A DNA stretch of 64,000 nt from positions 28,492,439-28,556,438 of the forward strand of contig NC_086034.1 in assembly GCF_036323735.1 (NCBI RefSeq), written 5' to 3'. The translations under genes were made by a program, and so were the position numbers. Source of the DNA: Rattus norvegicus. Its lineage: Eukaryota; Chordata; Mammalia; Rodentia; Muridae. This document shows positions 1 to 14,297 of this stretch, piece by piece (the stretch's first letter is position 1; every line of letters begins with the position of its first letter). The notes below the pieces were generated by a model, which saw only the letters and a program-made list of their open reading frames with translations, was not told where the DNA came from and made no database searches.

Positions 1-42
1 CTTTTAAATCCCATAGCCAAATACCAAACAAAATAAAACAAC

Positions 43-90
<48 letters not shown>
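43..90. repeat. (CTAT)n microsatellite
   Basis: About twelve uninterrupted copies of the tetranucleotide CTAT. It is a pure tract and therefore likely length-polymorphic between strains. No gene is attached to it. Confidence 0.97.
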
Positions 91-2937
91 TCTGATGTCA
101 TTTTCTCTCTTCTACAGGACCCTGGAATAATTCATACCTGGCTAATACTGACCTTATGATTTCACAGAGAGAAACTAGAATTAAAGAGTGTATGTCTGTA
201 GGAAAGAGGTAATGGCTATTTACCCACAGCACTTCCTGGGCACTGTGGAGGTGCTGCTGAAAGCTCTAAGATCAGATGCTGTCCATGTGTTCCTGACAAC
301 TCAGTGTGGTAGATTCAGGCTGACGGAAAATTTGGGAAGAAGTATGAGATAAAAACCAGATGCTCTTGAGTGATCAGGATGACTCTGCCAGAAACAATTC
401 TTCCAGCTCAATGACCCAGTGAGTAATAACAGGGTTTACTGGAAAATGGACTGCCCACAGGCACCCATGCTACTGGAAGCCCCTTGACAACTAGTCAATA
501 GCTATCCCTTCTAGCAATTCCATCCTAGTCTCATATAATCTCAAAGATGGACAGGGTCATAGTAGGAACTTTTAAAATTCTCCTAAGAGTCTCGTGAGCC
601 TCCTGGACATGCTATTTCCTTCCATGAGAGAAAATTAATAGACTAGATCTTGCAAGATTTTCCAGTGGATCATCACAGTTACTTTGCTTCTAGGATAGCA
701 GTGCTCATGTCCTATTCATAAGAAACAGCTCTACTATTGACTAGATAAGAATCATACTTAATCTTAGCCAGCCATATCTATACATTTGAACTGCCAATCA
801 AACACAAGCTATTTTGTTCTGAATAACAAGCTGTAGATGCTTTTTATATGTGACTCTCACCGACTCCCTACAAATAAGGTTTGAAATGTACACTGTCTCC
901 TGTCTGTCTCTGGTGACAGAAGCTCCTATGTCACTAGTGATGTCCACTGTATCCCTGTTACAGCTACAATCATACTGATACACAGTTAGCAATATGAAGA
1001 CTTAAGTAATAAAAAGGAATGAGGTAGAAACTTACAAACATGTATATTTATCTATACAGCTAGATGCACACTGGACATATGCATAGCTGGTGATGTTGTC
1101 ATGGTGCCATATCTACAATAACAAATCACAGATTTCCTCTGTTATCGTCTGCTTGTGATAATCTATCTCTCCATTCTGAGAATAATCTGAACTCTGAGTG
1201 GATAATATGTATTTTGATTAGAGTCACAAAAAGTCCATTAAATTTTGGCTTTGAAAACTAATCTCAGTATCTGGATTCTTTGACACATCCCTCTAGTTTG
1301 CAATCATGGTTGTGATCTACTATGTTTCTGCAAGTAAGATCAGTCATTCCACTGAGTGCAATAACACATCTGCATTTTCAACCTCTGGAAAAGCTCACAA
1401 TGACCAGATGGCTGTCTCAGCACTTGTTATCATGTTACCTAGTGAAACTATTTCTCCCCAGGAAGTAAAAGAAATTCTAACCACTGTCATCTAAATTGTT
1501 GGAGATAGGTATAAAAATTCTACAACAGGTTTATCCTATGAACAATGTGATTGTTTCTCTCTTCATCCCTAGATTTATATATCCATATATGAATTCACAT
1601 ATTCATACATGGCTATGGAAAGAAATGATGTGATAACCTGATCATTACACATTACTAAAAATCTTGTATTTGCCAAGAATAATAAATGTTTCTTTTAAAG
1701 AAGATAGTCTTTTAAAGAAGATAAGCTTAGTGGTAATTGTTTCAATAGAAAAATCACATCATCCTGCCAGATCACCTTCTTTAAAATGATGAAGTAAATG
1801 GATAAAACCAGATGATTCTGTGAGCAAGACTTCATTGGCACACTTCATTGGAGTGAAGTGAATACTTGATTCTGGGAAATGTGGTGTAAAAGAAAATGAT
1901 AGTTTAGCATCACCGTAAATGGTAATAGTAGAAGTATTTAGAACTTGGAGTACAAATGTGTATTCAGCATACAGTCTGCAGATTCCAGTAAGAACAATCA
2001 TTTTCTCTTTTGTGGTAGAAGATGTACACTGATGTGACTGGACAGTCCCAACTGATAAAGATGCCAACAGTGAGCTTTGTCTTCATTCTAGTTAATTGAC
2101 GAATTAGTCTTTTTTGGTGGTGCTAGTCAGATCGGCCTTAGTGAACGAAGTTATACACTATGGAGCCAAATCCCAGCTTTTGTTTATGCCACCATAACCC
2201 TTTTGTCCCATTTGGATTTAATAAAGACACATAGATGAATGGTGAAAGAAGGTTCAATTCATTCCTTTAACCTAGAAGATATACCTAGAATAATAACAAA
2301 AAGTAGATAATATTCTTATCCTTTGTCTCACTAGATATATTCGTAAATGAAGATAGTGGTGTTTACTGGTGGTTGAAGACATTATTTCTGCATGTACACA
2401 TAGTGTGTTTTTGACTAGGGTTAATGCAGAGTAAGACAATCTCTGAGGCATGTATGCTCCCCCCACCAAAAAAAAAGGCTACACAAGTATAAACAGAGAA
2501 GCCCAAAGATATAAACATGTCTGCTATTTGCAATGCTCCTCTAACCCTCACTTGTCTGAGTCCCATACTGGGCATAGTTGCAGATCCAGCACAGTGGGGC
2601 AGCCTGTGGGACCTTTTCTTGATGTCTCTGCTTTATTTGTCCTAGGTGGGATTTGTTACTATTAACATTTTTCGTGTTTATGCTGGGAGAAATTATAATC
2701 TGACTGTCTCTAATAGTGTCATACATTCCTGTATTTTAGCTTTCTGTAGGAAAAGCCATCCACGGGCATCCACCGAGCCCATTTTCTTGTTCACTTCTTT
2801 ACTGGAAGACTATGTAGACAGTTTTCAATCATCATTCTTCATATTACATGCTCATTTAAAGTCCCATCTGCCTGTTTATTTCCATTTTTCCTTGTCTATT
2901 CATCTTTTCCCTTATCGCTTCCTGATATTCATGAATA
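91..2937. other. AT-rich sequence without recognised gene
   Basis: No interspersed repeat or exon could be recognised here. The only local structure noted is a 17-bp tandem duplication at 1691-1724 (unit beginning TCTTTTAAAGAAGATA). Open frames are at most about 100 codons, on either strand, with no recognisable domain; the longest is 1759-2067 on the minus strand and looks like chance. Confidence 0.5.
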
Positions 2938-3020
2938 TATGAAAATATATCTTATATATATATATCACATATATATATATACATATATATCATACTCACA
3001 CATATATACATACTATATGC
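2938..3020. repeat. (TA)n / AT-rich low-complexity tract
   Basis: Runs of alternating TA interrupted by CA and CT, followed by imperfect ATACAT repeats. This is simple-sequence DNA with easy strand melting. No function can be assigned. Confidence 0.9.
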
Positions 3021-4627
3021 TATTACCATCTATGGTCTCATTTTATTTCACACTACATTGCCTAAGACTGAAATAGATAGATATAAATGCCAAAGTACAC
3101 AGACGCATTTACATATTTTAACTATTTTGTACAAGATAAAATATACAGCAGAATATATGACTCCATGTTTTATTCAGTTGAATAATGGCTTCTACCAGCA
3201 TTCCACAGGGAGATTTCTGTTTGGCACTGCACTGCAGAAATGTAGCTTCCCACTTCCTGTTGATAACAGCCAAATACACTTATCGCTCACATCCGTCCTG
3301 AGCAACATCCTATGAACCGGTACATTTGAAGAGAGAAGGCAATGTAAAATGAAAAGGCATTAAGGAGTTATAGGAAGGGAACTTTGTATTCCGCTGAATT
3401 TCTCTGTGGATCTCCTTACTATGATAGCGTTATAGAGGCAATTCGTTCAGGTGAGTGCATCCCTAATGGGAGAGATTCCTATTGATATCAGGGCAACATG
3501 ATATGTATCGTTCACCTCTCTGCCTTTCAGCAAATGAGGATATTGTTAAAGATAACCATCTTCCAGTGAGGATGAGGGCCTCCTTGGAAGTTGGATCTGT
3601 TGGTTCCTTGATCCTGGGCACCTAGCCTTAGAAATGGTGAGAAATTATTGTCTGTTATTTAATCCACCCGCTCCATTGGATTCTGTTGTTATAGAATCTG
3701 GATCAAACACAAAGAATATAGGCTGCCTGTTTACACAAATTGTTTATAACTTCCATTCTATGTTCCTATAAATATTTCTAAATGTACTCAGTGAAAAGAA
3801 GAGAAATACCTCATTATATACAAGTACAGCTGGTTTTGCTGTTAGATATGAATGCACTCAGGTAGATGTGAATAAATCTATGCTCCATGTACTTGTTTCT
3901 TCCTGTGTGGTCTTTAAACTCGTGTAGGAAACACATCGCATGCAACTTCAAAGGTTCAAACATGTTCTCTGTTCAGAAAGGATGTATATTATACATTTTT
4001 TACGAATCCTCTTAGTTTTATGAAATATTTATATATATTATTTAGTAAAATGTGAAATACATCGTACACTATATTAAAAAGTAAATCTGCATTGCAAAAG
4101 TAACAAGATTAGAAAGAAGTATACTAATCTCGTTAAGGAAATCCCCTTTACCCCCGTTAATGGTGATAGCAGGACACCATCATTGCAGGAGTAACATGAG
4201 GGGAGGTTAAAAGATTGTGAGAAACAAGGAACATTTGCTTTTATACTTGATTCTATTTATCTTGCCAAATGTTATATTGGGAACTTTGAAGAGATATCCT
4301 GGTACAATGTATGATGCTTTCTCCTTTGGAATTTCTATTCGAAATCCAGACAAAATAGATTCAGTAACTTAAAAATTACTTTATTTAAACTTAGCTGCCT
4401 ACTCTTACTGCCTGGACTGTGTAACCCTAAGAAGAAAATTTAACATCTCTACTTATTACATAATCTAAAATAGAAATTATATCTGATGGTACAAATTTAT
4501 CTCATATTCCCGAGGAAGGAAATTCTTCTTGGGTAAAGAGTGTTTATGGGATAGACTGAGTAACTTAGTGAAAACAGTCTCATAAACAAAATATAAGAGA
4601 AAAAGGAAATGATTGGGATAACAATCA
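3021..4627. other. AT-rich sequence, nothing recognised
   Basis: No repeat family, exon or RNA gene is recognisable. Short open frames occur on both strands without any known motif. Confidence 0.45.
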
Positions 4628-4870
4628 TTGGTAAAGAGCTTGCCTGGCAGTAGTGAGGCCTTACATTCCATCATGAAGGAGTAAATTTTTAGTTCCAGAA
4701 AGGGGCATCGAAAACCAAAAACCAAAAAAGAACCATGAAAAAAAAAACCCAAAAAAGCAAAACGAAACAAAACAAAAACAAACAAACAAACAAAAGAACA
4801 AAAAAACCCTAATAAACCAAAAAAAAAAAAAAGCCAAAAGGATCAAAAGACAAACCAAACCAAACCAAAT
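4628..4870 (+). mobile_element. Degenerate ID-like SINE with long A-rich tail
   Basis: At 4628-4660 the sequence GGTAAAGAGCTTGCCTGGCA resembles the ID body (GGTAGAGCGCTTGCCTAGCA), followed by a diverged B-box-like stretch. From about 4730 comes a long A-rich tail with (CAAA)n, interrupted near 4801-4830 and reaching about 4870. The decay suggests an old tRNA-Ala-derived SINE. The opposite strand of the A-rich tail yields Phe-rich open frames, which are artefacts. Family assignment is by eye and only moderately sure. Confidence 0.45.
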
Positions 4871-7800
4871 CCAGAGATCCAGAGCAATATGAATGATTGC
4901 AAAGGATTCTTCACGGAACTGTGTGTTGTGCAGCCCTAAGCCCCACCCCCATGCACAGTACATTTACGTGCCTGCATTTGCACACGCCCAAGCCTATGCA
5001 CAAGGTACCCTTAAAGGGACAAAAGAAAAGATAAGCTGGTAGTAGCTTTTGAGAAAACCTTTATGAAGCTCTAGGTCTGAAATAGGTCCTCAATTTTGAC
5101 AAGGAAAAAGAGGAAAAGGAACCAAGAGAACAGCGGCTCAGCAGTGATAAACACAGCAGATGCTGCACCAGTTGGAAACACAGTATTCCAATTAAAAAGA
5201 ACGATTCATGTTAAATACCACTAACTGATACTGTTTTACATTCTAGATAACTCTTCCTGCTTCTCATTTTTGGTCCTCAATCTTGCTGTAATTTGGGGTC
5301 TTCCTCCGTACATACTAAGCATTTACTATACCATCCCGAATCTGCCGAATAGGTTGATCTTTATTCACCACTGATTCTTGGGAGACACTGACTACTTTTC
5401 TGGTTTGTCTCTCAAGAACAAAAGCCAAGTATGTCAGTTTCCTCGTCTTAGAAAGCAAAGAATCAACTATCTAAGACACAGAGATAACGTTGCTTAAAGG
5501 GTTCATGATTTATGTAAGTGCTTGATGGGTTTTTGTACAGAGTACATATTGTAAGATAATTTAAAATCCCTGCTTAAACTGATGATTTAATTTTCAAAAG
5601 TGTTACTGAAACAGAATGTCTACAAGTTAAGGAAACATCTCTGTTTGCTTTAAGTTCAAAGTCGAATGGGCAATTTATTGTGAGGTAGGGATGGATGAAC
5701 ATGGCACACCTCAATAAAAATGTAATGAAACAAAATGGTAACGTATCGTTTCTACTGCTTTATACATCTTCCTTCAAATAGCACAGTTTCATTTTCCAAC
5801 GAATCTGGAATTATAGGTTCTACGTGCTTATTTCCCAGGACAAACATCCCAAACCCTGAGGGATTACTTGGAAATCTTTCAGCAAGCACACTCCTATTAA
5901 ACACTGAAGCAGAAAAATTAGCCATAGGCTTTGTTTGTCTAGTTCACATTCAGTAAGGAAACAGATTCTCTGACTCATGGCAGTTGCTGCTAAGACTTCC
6001 TTCAACACGATAAGGAGAGTTCTCTAAGCCTCTCTGGCAGCTGATTGACTTTATGTTACATATGCTGACAAGCCAGAGCCCTTGTGAACTACAGCTGGTG
6101 AAATACGTGAATTAGTCTAAGGAGACAGAGAATTAAAAGTTAGTGATTGAAGGGGATGGGATATTTCTCTTCCATTTTCAATATGTTACTGTTTAATTTT
6201 CTTTGATAATACCACTTCCATATAAAGTGCACTGACTGTGGAGTATACGCTGATGGGAAACTTTAACCCTCCAAAAAGTGTTACAAACAAGGTCCTTGTT
6301 TCTTCATTTTTCCCCCTTTGCTTAAAGGTTTACTAGAAGCGATCCATTCTCTTTCAGATAAGATAAGCCTCTGTTTGGTCAAAAATTCTGCCTTATACCA
6401 TATATATACAAACACCACAAACAGACCCCAGGGGTTGTGTTTATATGTTTGTGCATATATCCATACATATATGTACAATAATAATCAAAACAGAGGTTAT
6501 TAATTTAAAATTGAGGGAACACAGAAAGGGTTAGAAGGATAGTACATTGGAGATACTGAAGGAATGATAGGGTAGGGGAAAGTGGTATAATTCTATTTTA
6601 ATTAAAAAGTCTGCCTAACGATTTGAAGTAATTGTCTTTCAATTTGGTTCTTCTCCTCTCTCCCTCATTAATTACTCTATGTTTTATTCCATCATTTATT
6701 TTATTACTTTTTTAAACGTGAAAGTATATTATTGATAGCAAATCTTTCCTCTAGAGAAAAAAAGGATACACCCCTCTCTTCAGCACTCTTATCTCAGACA
6801 TCGAGTCATAGGACACTTATGTTAACTCAATCTCAACTAGATTAGGGGCAGGGGAACCTCTGTTGACATTGTCCACTGTGACAAACTCAGTCGTGGGCAT
6901 TTGATTCTTACTCTTGTAATTTTTCCAAAAGTGCAAATTCTAGGCAAAACATATCACATTGCTGGATTCGCTTTAGCTAATTACCTCTCAGCCAGAACAG
7001 AGCAAAACACCTGTCTCTTAGAAAAGCTCTCTAGCAAAAAAAAATAAGGCTCTGTTAGAAAGAAACAATTTCCCTTTCTGAAAAGAAGGAAATTGGAGTT
7101 TAGAAGAACAAAATCCATAGAGAACGACTCAAAGATATATGGCCCTTGTGTCTTTGAATTTGTATCATGTTCATGATGTCTCTGTACTTGTGCTTGCTCT
7201 AGAACCTTCATAGCAATATAAATATGAACTTTGTAACACACCTTACAAAGTGTTAGATTGTATATATCATCTTATAACTCACATATTATCATCAGCACAG
7301 GATGTCTACCTAACATTTCAGGATTATACACCACTTCTTGGCTCGAGGAAGTGGACAAGAGATTTTTCCCTGTAGAAGTGCCTAGTTACAAGGAGATGGT
7401 CAGTAGACAGTATCCTTGTCTTTGCAAAAAGCCACCTCCTCTGATAAAAACAGCTTTCTGGAGGTGCTCCATGTCTAGTGATTGAATGATCAAGGAAGGC
7501 AGTGGGATAAAGGTCCAGCCAGTTAAGCCACTGGCAGAGTGATTCTGCCATGCTCACTCCTGAGCTTCTTGCCTGGCTAGTCAAAGCTGGTTAAATTGAA
7601 AATACACTGCAAGTGTCTGTCTACTTAGTCCCCCTGCCACCTTTCTTTGCCAGTACTGATCTCCCCTAACCGACTTGACTCTCTTACTCTTCTCACTTAC
7701 TCCAGAATGTCCAACTTGCAATTCTCAGAAACTGCGACAATAGTAGATAATTTGATCAAAACCACACTCATTTCAGGCAAAGGTTCTATTAGAAACTCAT

Positions 7801-10800
7801 ATTGTTTGAGCCAAAATTTAATGTTATTTCTATTTGGACATAGCATCATGCATTATTCACAGATAGCATGACAGTTTGGCTAATATAAGTCTTACAAGAT
7901 TTATATGGTTACACAGCTGCCAAGTAAAAATGCCCATCTCTGTGAATTTGCTACTGACATCCAGGGAACCTACCGATTCCAAGTACAGGTTCTGATTCAT
8001 CTTTCCATTTCCACAAACCAATCTCTTTTTGTGTAGTCCTATATAAAAATATATGAAGGTATGATACAAATGATATTTTCACACATTTAAGAGATATAAT
8101 AAATATTGAGTGTGTAAAATGTTCCTTAAATTCCTATCATACCTTCTATTTCCAATTATCTCACAAAAGCAATGTGGCGTTTGTTATTTATATATTTATT
8201 GATATATCTTGGTGTTTTTTCTTCATTTTCTCTGAACTCGTTTTGTACCCAGATTCAGTCCCTTCCCATGTCGAGTTCTATGACATGAAGCCTAGGAACT
8301 TATTTAGGTTCCTAACTGAATATTACTGAAATAGATTCAACTAGGAAAGAATAAGACTAAAAACTCCTGCTGTTCTTTGAAATGAGATTTATTTTATAAT
8401 AAGCTTATTGCCTATGTGATATGTATTCCAACCTGGTTGGGGTTTATTAAGTAAGTGGGTGCATGTGAAATAATTTTCAAATGGTTTTGAAAAAATTCCC
8501 AATAACATTATTTATAAATTTTTTGTTAATAGATAATTTAGAAAAAAAGAACCCTAAACCTTTTTAATTGTTGATCTCAGTTTCAGCAATACCACAATTG
8601 AAGATTCATCAGTTTCATTTTCCGTTAACATCATAGTTTATTATAAACAAGTCAATATCTTGCATATGGTTTCAATTAAAAATGACCTCTCCCTTGAGTA
8701 CTCCTACTCATTTATTGAGTAATCTTGACATTTTATAGTACAAAGTATTAAGAATAATAGGCATATATCAGAAAAGTGTTGGCAATCCTCTGCTTTTAAG
8801 TGACTTGAATGATCAGATTTTAATCTAGGAAATATGTCATTGCCATGGAGCAGTTAGATTGGGAATGACTCTGCGGGGAGAACCCTGGGTTTGTCCAGTC
8901 ACCTTTTTAGCACTGAGTATGAAGTCTATACTCAAGAGCTGCCCTAGTCCTTAGGTCTTTATCAAAGAAACCATGAAACTCAGTTTATTATTAATTTCTA
9001 GTTTACCTAGCAAAAATGAAAAGCAATACCAGACTCTGTGTATTTTCCAACATGAGGACTACAGGTAATAAATTTATAGGACTGGACTTTGTTAAATAAG
9101 TAGACTTTTTAGCTGCCTTTGCCACCAGAAAACAGCCATGTGAGATTTAAGATAAGGTCATCTACTTGATCACCACAGCCCTCTCGCTGTCTATATACAT
9201 CCCATAAGTATTGTGTCATAGACCTCAAATATACATAACAAAATTAGTCTTTTTTAAAAGTATATCAACCTCTAAGGGAGTTTCTGGATTCCTTTAATCC
9301 AAGACATATTCACTTCCCAGTTGCTAATGAAGTTTAGGTTGTATAAATGCCTACCTAAAATGCTTCCATTTGTTTCCAGAAAAATATGACGTTTAATTTC
9401 TTTTATGTTCCACAAAATGCCTCCAACTGTGGTAAGAACAAATGAACAGTCAATCATGATTAAGCTAGTTTTTAAGAGTCTAGCATAGTCCTCATGAAAC
9501 TATGATTTCAATGATACAGAGACATCTCAACTACCCTTAGCAATCAGAAAATGGCCTGTTTCCCATGATGTATTTTTCATAAGGCTAAGTTGTGTTACTT
9601 GTAAGATCCCTCCTGAATATTGCCACAATGTTTTGTTAGGAAGTTGCCTTGAGGACAAAAAGAAAATGTTCCCAAATCGTAGAAGGCCTTATAAGGCAAA
9701 CCCAAGTTTATTTCAAAATGTGTGCTACACCTACAAAATTAAAGCATTTGTTAAACAGAAGCAGCCTTTGCCTTCCACGCAAGCTTATGACACAAGAATA
9801 AAAATATCACATTAAGCAAGTGGTGACTAGAGGGAGCCAAAGAAGCCCTGGGTGCGCAAAGTCGTGAGTGAATGTGTATTGTCTACAAAGACACATTTTC
9901 GGACTCATGGGAAATTGGCACAGCTATTCCGCATATGTGTCAGGAGCAAGAGGGTTGGCAAAACTTTCCTTCGGGGTCTAAATGAGAGTGAAGAGACAGG
10001 TTCCTAATAATCCCTAGACCATTCTCCTATGGAAAACTGCCACCAAAATACCCAAGGGCTTGTGTTGCTGGTAGGAGTTGATGCTATTCATCTGTGAGCA
10101 CATCCCCAACTGATCTCAGCTTTTCTATGCATGCGTGTTTATCTGTCCCTTCATTGTTCCCTTGGTCCTTTCAAGACCCCAAAAACACATGGCATGGCGA
10201 GTAATTATTTGCATTTTATTTTTTTAAACACTAAACATTTGTTCAATTTTAGTGTTCAGGCCTTTTGAAATCTAAAATAATAATAACCATGGGGTACTAT
10301 AAGTCACTAAACTTGAAGTATGTTGATAGAAGAAATGGCTAATGACTTATACTGTCTAGTAGCCAACTGCTTTTTGCAAAGTTCAGTTTTACTCTATGTC
10401 TTCTGAGTTACCTTTAGTTCATAACTATTTATAGATTTCAATTTCTAGCTGAGGACTAAAATTGTTATGGAGTTACTCTTTCTTAAAAAGACCATACAGA
10501 TTTAAATTTTATTTCTATTTTCTGCTTGCAAAATTCTAAGGGTATGATATAAAATCCCATAGTGTAGATCTATCTCTCTGTCTTCAGCTTGCCACCTCCC
10601 CTTCCTCTCAAAACCCTTGCTTTCTTGCCATCCTAATTATTAGTTTATTACCATGCTGTGATTCCAATAAAATATATTATAAACCTAGACATTTGATCTC
10701 AGTGTCCCATACGGTAGAAGGAGCAAACTGACACCCATACTGTACCCACTCATTCATATATATCTACACACACATAAGAGTTTAAAAGTAATAATTAAAA

Positions 10801-10840
10801 AGTATTAAAAACAGCTAATAATAAGACATACATATGTCTT
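4871..10840. other. About 6 kb of AT-rich DNA without recognised features
   Basis: No recent SINE, LINE or LTR and no exon could be recognised in this stretch, which makes it the longest apparently single-copy block of the window. Short open frames occur on both strands but carry no domain, signal or splice context that I can support. Very old, heavily diverged repeats may be present and would need profile searches. Confidence 0.45.
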
Positions 10841-10880
10841 TACACACACACATGCATATATATATATATACACACATATG
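10841..10880. repeat. (CA)n/(TA)n microsatellite
   Basis: ACACACACACATGCATATATATATATATACACACAT-type compound dinucleotide tract, imperfect. Confidence 0.85.
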
Positions 10881-12132
10881 GTCTTTAAAGAAAATAATGG
10901 CCTAGCCTGCCATTATATAATGCACTTCTAGTTTTAATATTCATAACAATACAATTATCAAGTGAGACAGTATCATGAACTATATTTCTTTTATCATAGA
11001 ATACAAACTCCTAGAGGTTTCTAAGCAAATTCCCTGTACTTAGAAATGTAATACAGGACAAAAGCCCTTACACTGAAATGTCAGTCTTTTTAGGAATTTA
11101 CTGTTGACTATTTTAAGACTCTGTAATGCAATATTTGATTATTCACAAACAAAACTTATGGTTAAGGAAAGAGGACATGCTTGTGATAAGGATTATGTAA
11201 CCAGTTCGTGAGTATTTCAGCAGAGATGCCATATGCACAGAAATTTAAAGCTTGTTTGAGTAGAGCCTACATCAGGAAAGAGCTATGGGAACCAGGTATT
11301 AGAATTCTTATGGTGGTTACAAGTGTGTGTAGAAGAGAAGACCTGGCACATACAGAAATTATGAGGAAAGCTTAAATAAAATAGTGCAAAGGTTTCATAA
11401 CACAGAACAGCATTGTAACATGGGAATAAATGAAGTATCTGTGATGAATGGAGCAGTCAGCATCCACTTACAAATATCAGTGGCTTCCACAAGTAGTGGG
11501 GCGATGAATACGTTTAAAAGTGTTTATTCCAGTGGAGTGAAGAATGAAATATTTAAAGTCAGAAGCAGCCAACCTTGGGGACGAGAAAGCGCAGGACATA
11601 CTTTCACCTAGAATCACTGTGACTCACTCAAGGGCACCGTAGCATACATTTCCATGATGACCCAACAATGTCCAGACATATAGAAACAACACATGTAGTA
11701 AGGTAAGTAAATACAGAAGTAAAAGCAGACAAAAACATCATGTTGCTCTTCTTGATGGTGCTGTGAAACAGGACATAGATTTCAACTGAGACAACATGGA
11801 TGGAACGAAGACGATTTTTCACAATGGAGACAAATTTTAAAAGAAGAATAGAAGAAGGGAAAGGGGATTGTTAGGTCCAGATGTAGTCAATTCTATTTAT
11901 ACGTATCTCAATCAGACCTATAATTTTGTCTTTAAGTTGTTATTAATGACAACTGCTTTTAATCTGTCATGTTTAAATTAACACTTATCCTGCCTGAACT
12001 CTTAAAAAAAGTGTTACTTAGAAACTATAAGCAAGGGTATAAGTCTACACTAAGTTAAGAAGAGAAGAATTTCAGATACATGCCTATGTATACAAACAAG
12101 AATCTTCCTGATGAGGGATACAAAGGCTAATG
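10881..12132. other. AT-rich sequence without recognised gene
   Basis: No repeat family or exon is recognised. A 75-codon open frame at 11384-11611 (+) has no recognisable domain. Confidence 0.45.
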
Positions 12133-12134
12133 TC

Positions 12135-12163
12135 AAAAAAAAAAAAAGAAGAAGAAGAAGAAG
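12135..12163 (+). repeat. A-run followed by (GAA)n
   Basis: A run of about 13 A residues passes directly into GAAGAAGAAGAAGAA. This looks like a retroposon tail that seeded a trinucleotide repeat, but no retroposon body is recognisable immediately upstream. Confidence 0.8.
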
Positions 12164-12749
12164 ACGTAAATGTCATCCAACCAAGGGAGACACCAGTACA
12201 TGGGTAGATAGAACCTTAGAGTAATTGGTAGACCTGGAGTTGTCCCAGAAATAAACAGCTCCAAGGGAGGAAAAATTGATCTCAAAGAACTGAAGGATAG
12301 AGAGTAAGAGAAAAAAATCAGAAATGTAGTCAGAGACAAGAGGTCCAAAGGAACCATAAAGTGAAAAGGAGCATCCTCAGCCTTCATCATGTGGTTTCAT
12401 GGGAAAGCCATGGAGATAAAGATGTAGAACTTAAAGACCTAGGCCAAGCATAGGAGGCATGGAGGAGATATGAGTGTTCCTGCTTTTGGCTCCTTAGGCA
12501 TTTCCACCTTCAACATGCTGTGGTTTAACATCTGTTAGAATGATGTTTCATAAGCAGGCTGTCTCCAGGTAACTGCTTCAAATACACTCTGATTTATACA
12601 AGTAATGCTTCTATGAAGCAACTTCCTACCTGTGTCTCTGCATATCCAATCTGTGGTATAATTTAACATTCTCGAGCACAGAACATTTCCAAAATCCAAG
12701 GAAACAATTATTAATAGTGACAGAGATAATGCTGGCCTTTAACTGCCTT
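12164..12749. other. Unassigned sequence upstream of the L1 insertion
   Basis: No repeat or gene is recognised. It ends at the target site of the L1 insertion that follows. Confidence 0.4.
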
Positions 12750-12762
12750 AAGACTTTGTGAA

Positions 12763-13724
12763 CCTGTACAAAGCTTAAGTCCAAGTGGATCAAGGACCTC
12801 CACATCAAACCAGACACACTCAAACTAATAGAAGAAAAACTAGGGAAGCATCTGGAACACATGGGCACTGGAAAAAATTTCCTGAACAAAACACCAATGG
12901 CTTATGCTCTAAGATCAAGAATCGACAAATGGGATTTCATAAAACTGCAAAGCTTCTGTAAGGCAAAGGACACTGTGGTTAGGACAAAACGGCAACCAAC
13001 AGATTGGGAAAAGATCTTTACAAATCCTACAACAGATAGAGGCCTTATATCCAAAATATACAAAGAACTCAAGAAGTTAGACCGCAGGGAAACAAATAAC
13101 CCTATTAAAAAATGGGGTTCAGAGCTAAACAAAGAATTCACAGCTGAGAAATGCCGAATGGCTGAGAAACACCTAAAGAAATGTTCAACATCTTTAGTCA
13201 TAAGGGAAATGCAAATCAAAACAACCCTGAGATTTCACCTCACACCAGTGAGAATGGCTAAGATCAAAAACTCAGGTGACAGCAGATGCTGGCGAGGATG
13301 TGGAGAAAGAGGAACACTCCTCCATTGTTGGTGGGATTGCAGACTGGTAAAACCATTCTGGAAATCAGTCTGGAGGTTCCTCAGAAAATTGGACATTGAA
13401 CTGCCTGAGGATCCAGCTATACCTCTCTTGGGCATATACCCAAAAGATTCCTCAACATACAAAAGAGACACGTGCTCCACTATGTTCATCGCAGCCTTAT
13501 TTATAATAGCCAGAAACTGGAAAGAACCCAGATGCCCTTCAACAGAGGAATGGATACAGAAAATGTGGTACATCTACACAATGGAATATTACTCAGCTAT
13601 CAAAAACAACGAGTTTATGAAATTCGTAGGCAAATGGTTGGAACTGGAAAATATCATCCTGAGTGAGCTAACCCAATCACAGAAAGACATACATGGTATG
13701 CACTCATTGATAAGTGGCTATTAG
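12763..13724 (+). pseudogene. L1 ORF2 C-terminal segment, open but truncated
   Basis: About 320 codons of ORF2 are open from the truncation point to the stop; the first internal ATG is at 12861. ORF2p is the L1 endonuclease/reverse transcriptase; only the region downstream of the reverse-transcriptase domain is present. The C-terminal cysteine-rich motif CX3CX7HX4C is intact (around 13287-13341: CWRGC ... LLHCWWDC). The frame also contains the conserved KDTCSTMFIAALFIIAR-like stretch (here with R in place of K at its start) and ends in SLISGY, as expected for rodent ORF2. There is no promoter and no 5' part, so it is a dead fragment. Its openness reflects youth rather than selection. Confidence 0.93.
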
Positions 13725-14297
13725 CCCAAATGCTTGAATTACCCTAGATCCCTAGAACAAAGGAAACTCAAGACGGATGATCAAAATGTGAATGCTTCAC
13801 TCCTTCTTTAAATGAGGAAAAAGAATACCCTTGGCAGGGAAGGGAGAGGCAAAGATTAAAACAGAGACTGAAGGAACACCCATTCAGAGCCTGCCCCACA
13901 TGTGGCCCATACATATACAGCCATCCAATTAAGACAAGATGGATGAAGCAAAGAAGTGCAGGCCGACAGGAGCGGGATGTAGATCTCTCCCGAGAGACAC
14001 AGCCAGAATACAGCAAACACAGAGGCGAATGCCAGCAGCAAACCACTGAATTGAGAATAGGACCCCCGTTGAAGGAATCAGAGAAAGAACTGGAAGAGCT
14101 TGAAGGGGCTCGAGACCCCATATGTACAACAATGCCAAGCAACCAGAGCTTCCAGGGACTAAGCCACTACCTAAAGACTATACATGGACTGACCCTGGAC
14201 TCTGACCCCATAGGTAGCAATGCATATCCTAGTAAGAGCACCAGTGGAAGGGGAAGCCCTGGGTCCTGCTAAGACTGAACCCCCAGTGAACTAGACT

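Noticed and set aside
1759..2067. 102-codon minus-strand frame
   Set aside because: Ends and length are compatible with chance in AT-rich DNA; no recognisable domain, no splice or promoter context. Kept only as something to compare by BLASTP.
4477..4963. Two Phe-rich minus-strand frames of about 100 codons
   Set aside because: Antisense of the A-rich tail of a degenerate SINE.
12902..13573. Minus-strand frames of 105 and 112 codons inside the 12.8-kb L1
   Set aside because: Shadows of the conserved L1 ORF2 sense frame; the same antisense peptides recur at the other L1 copies.
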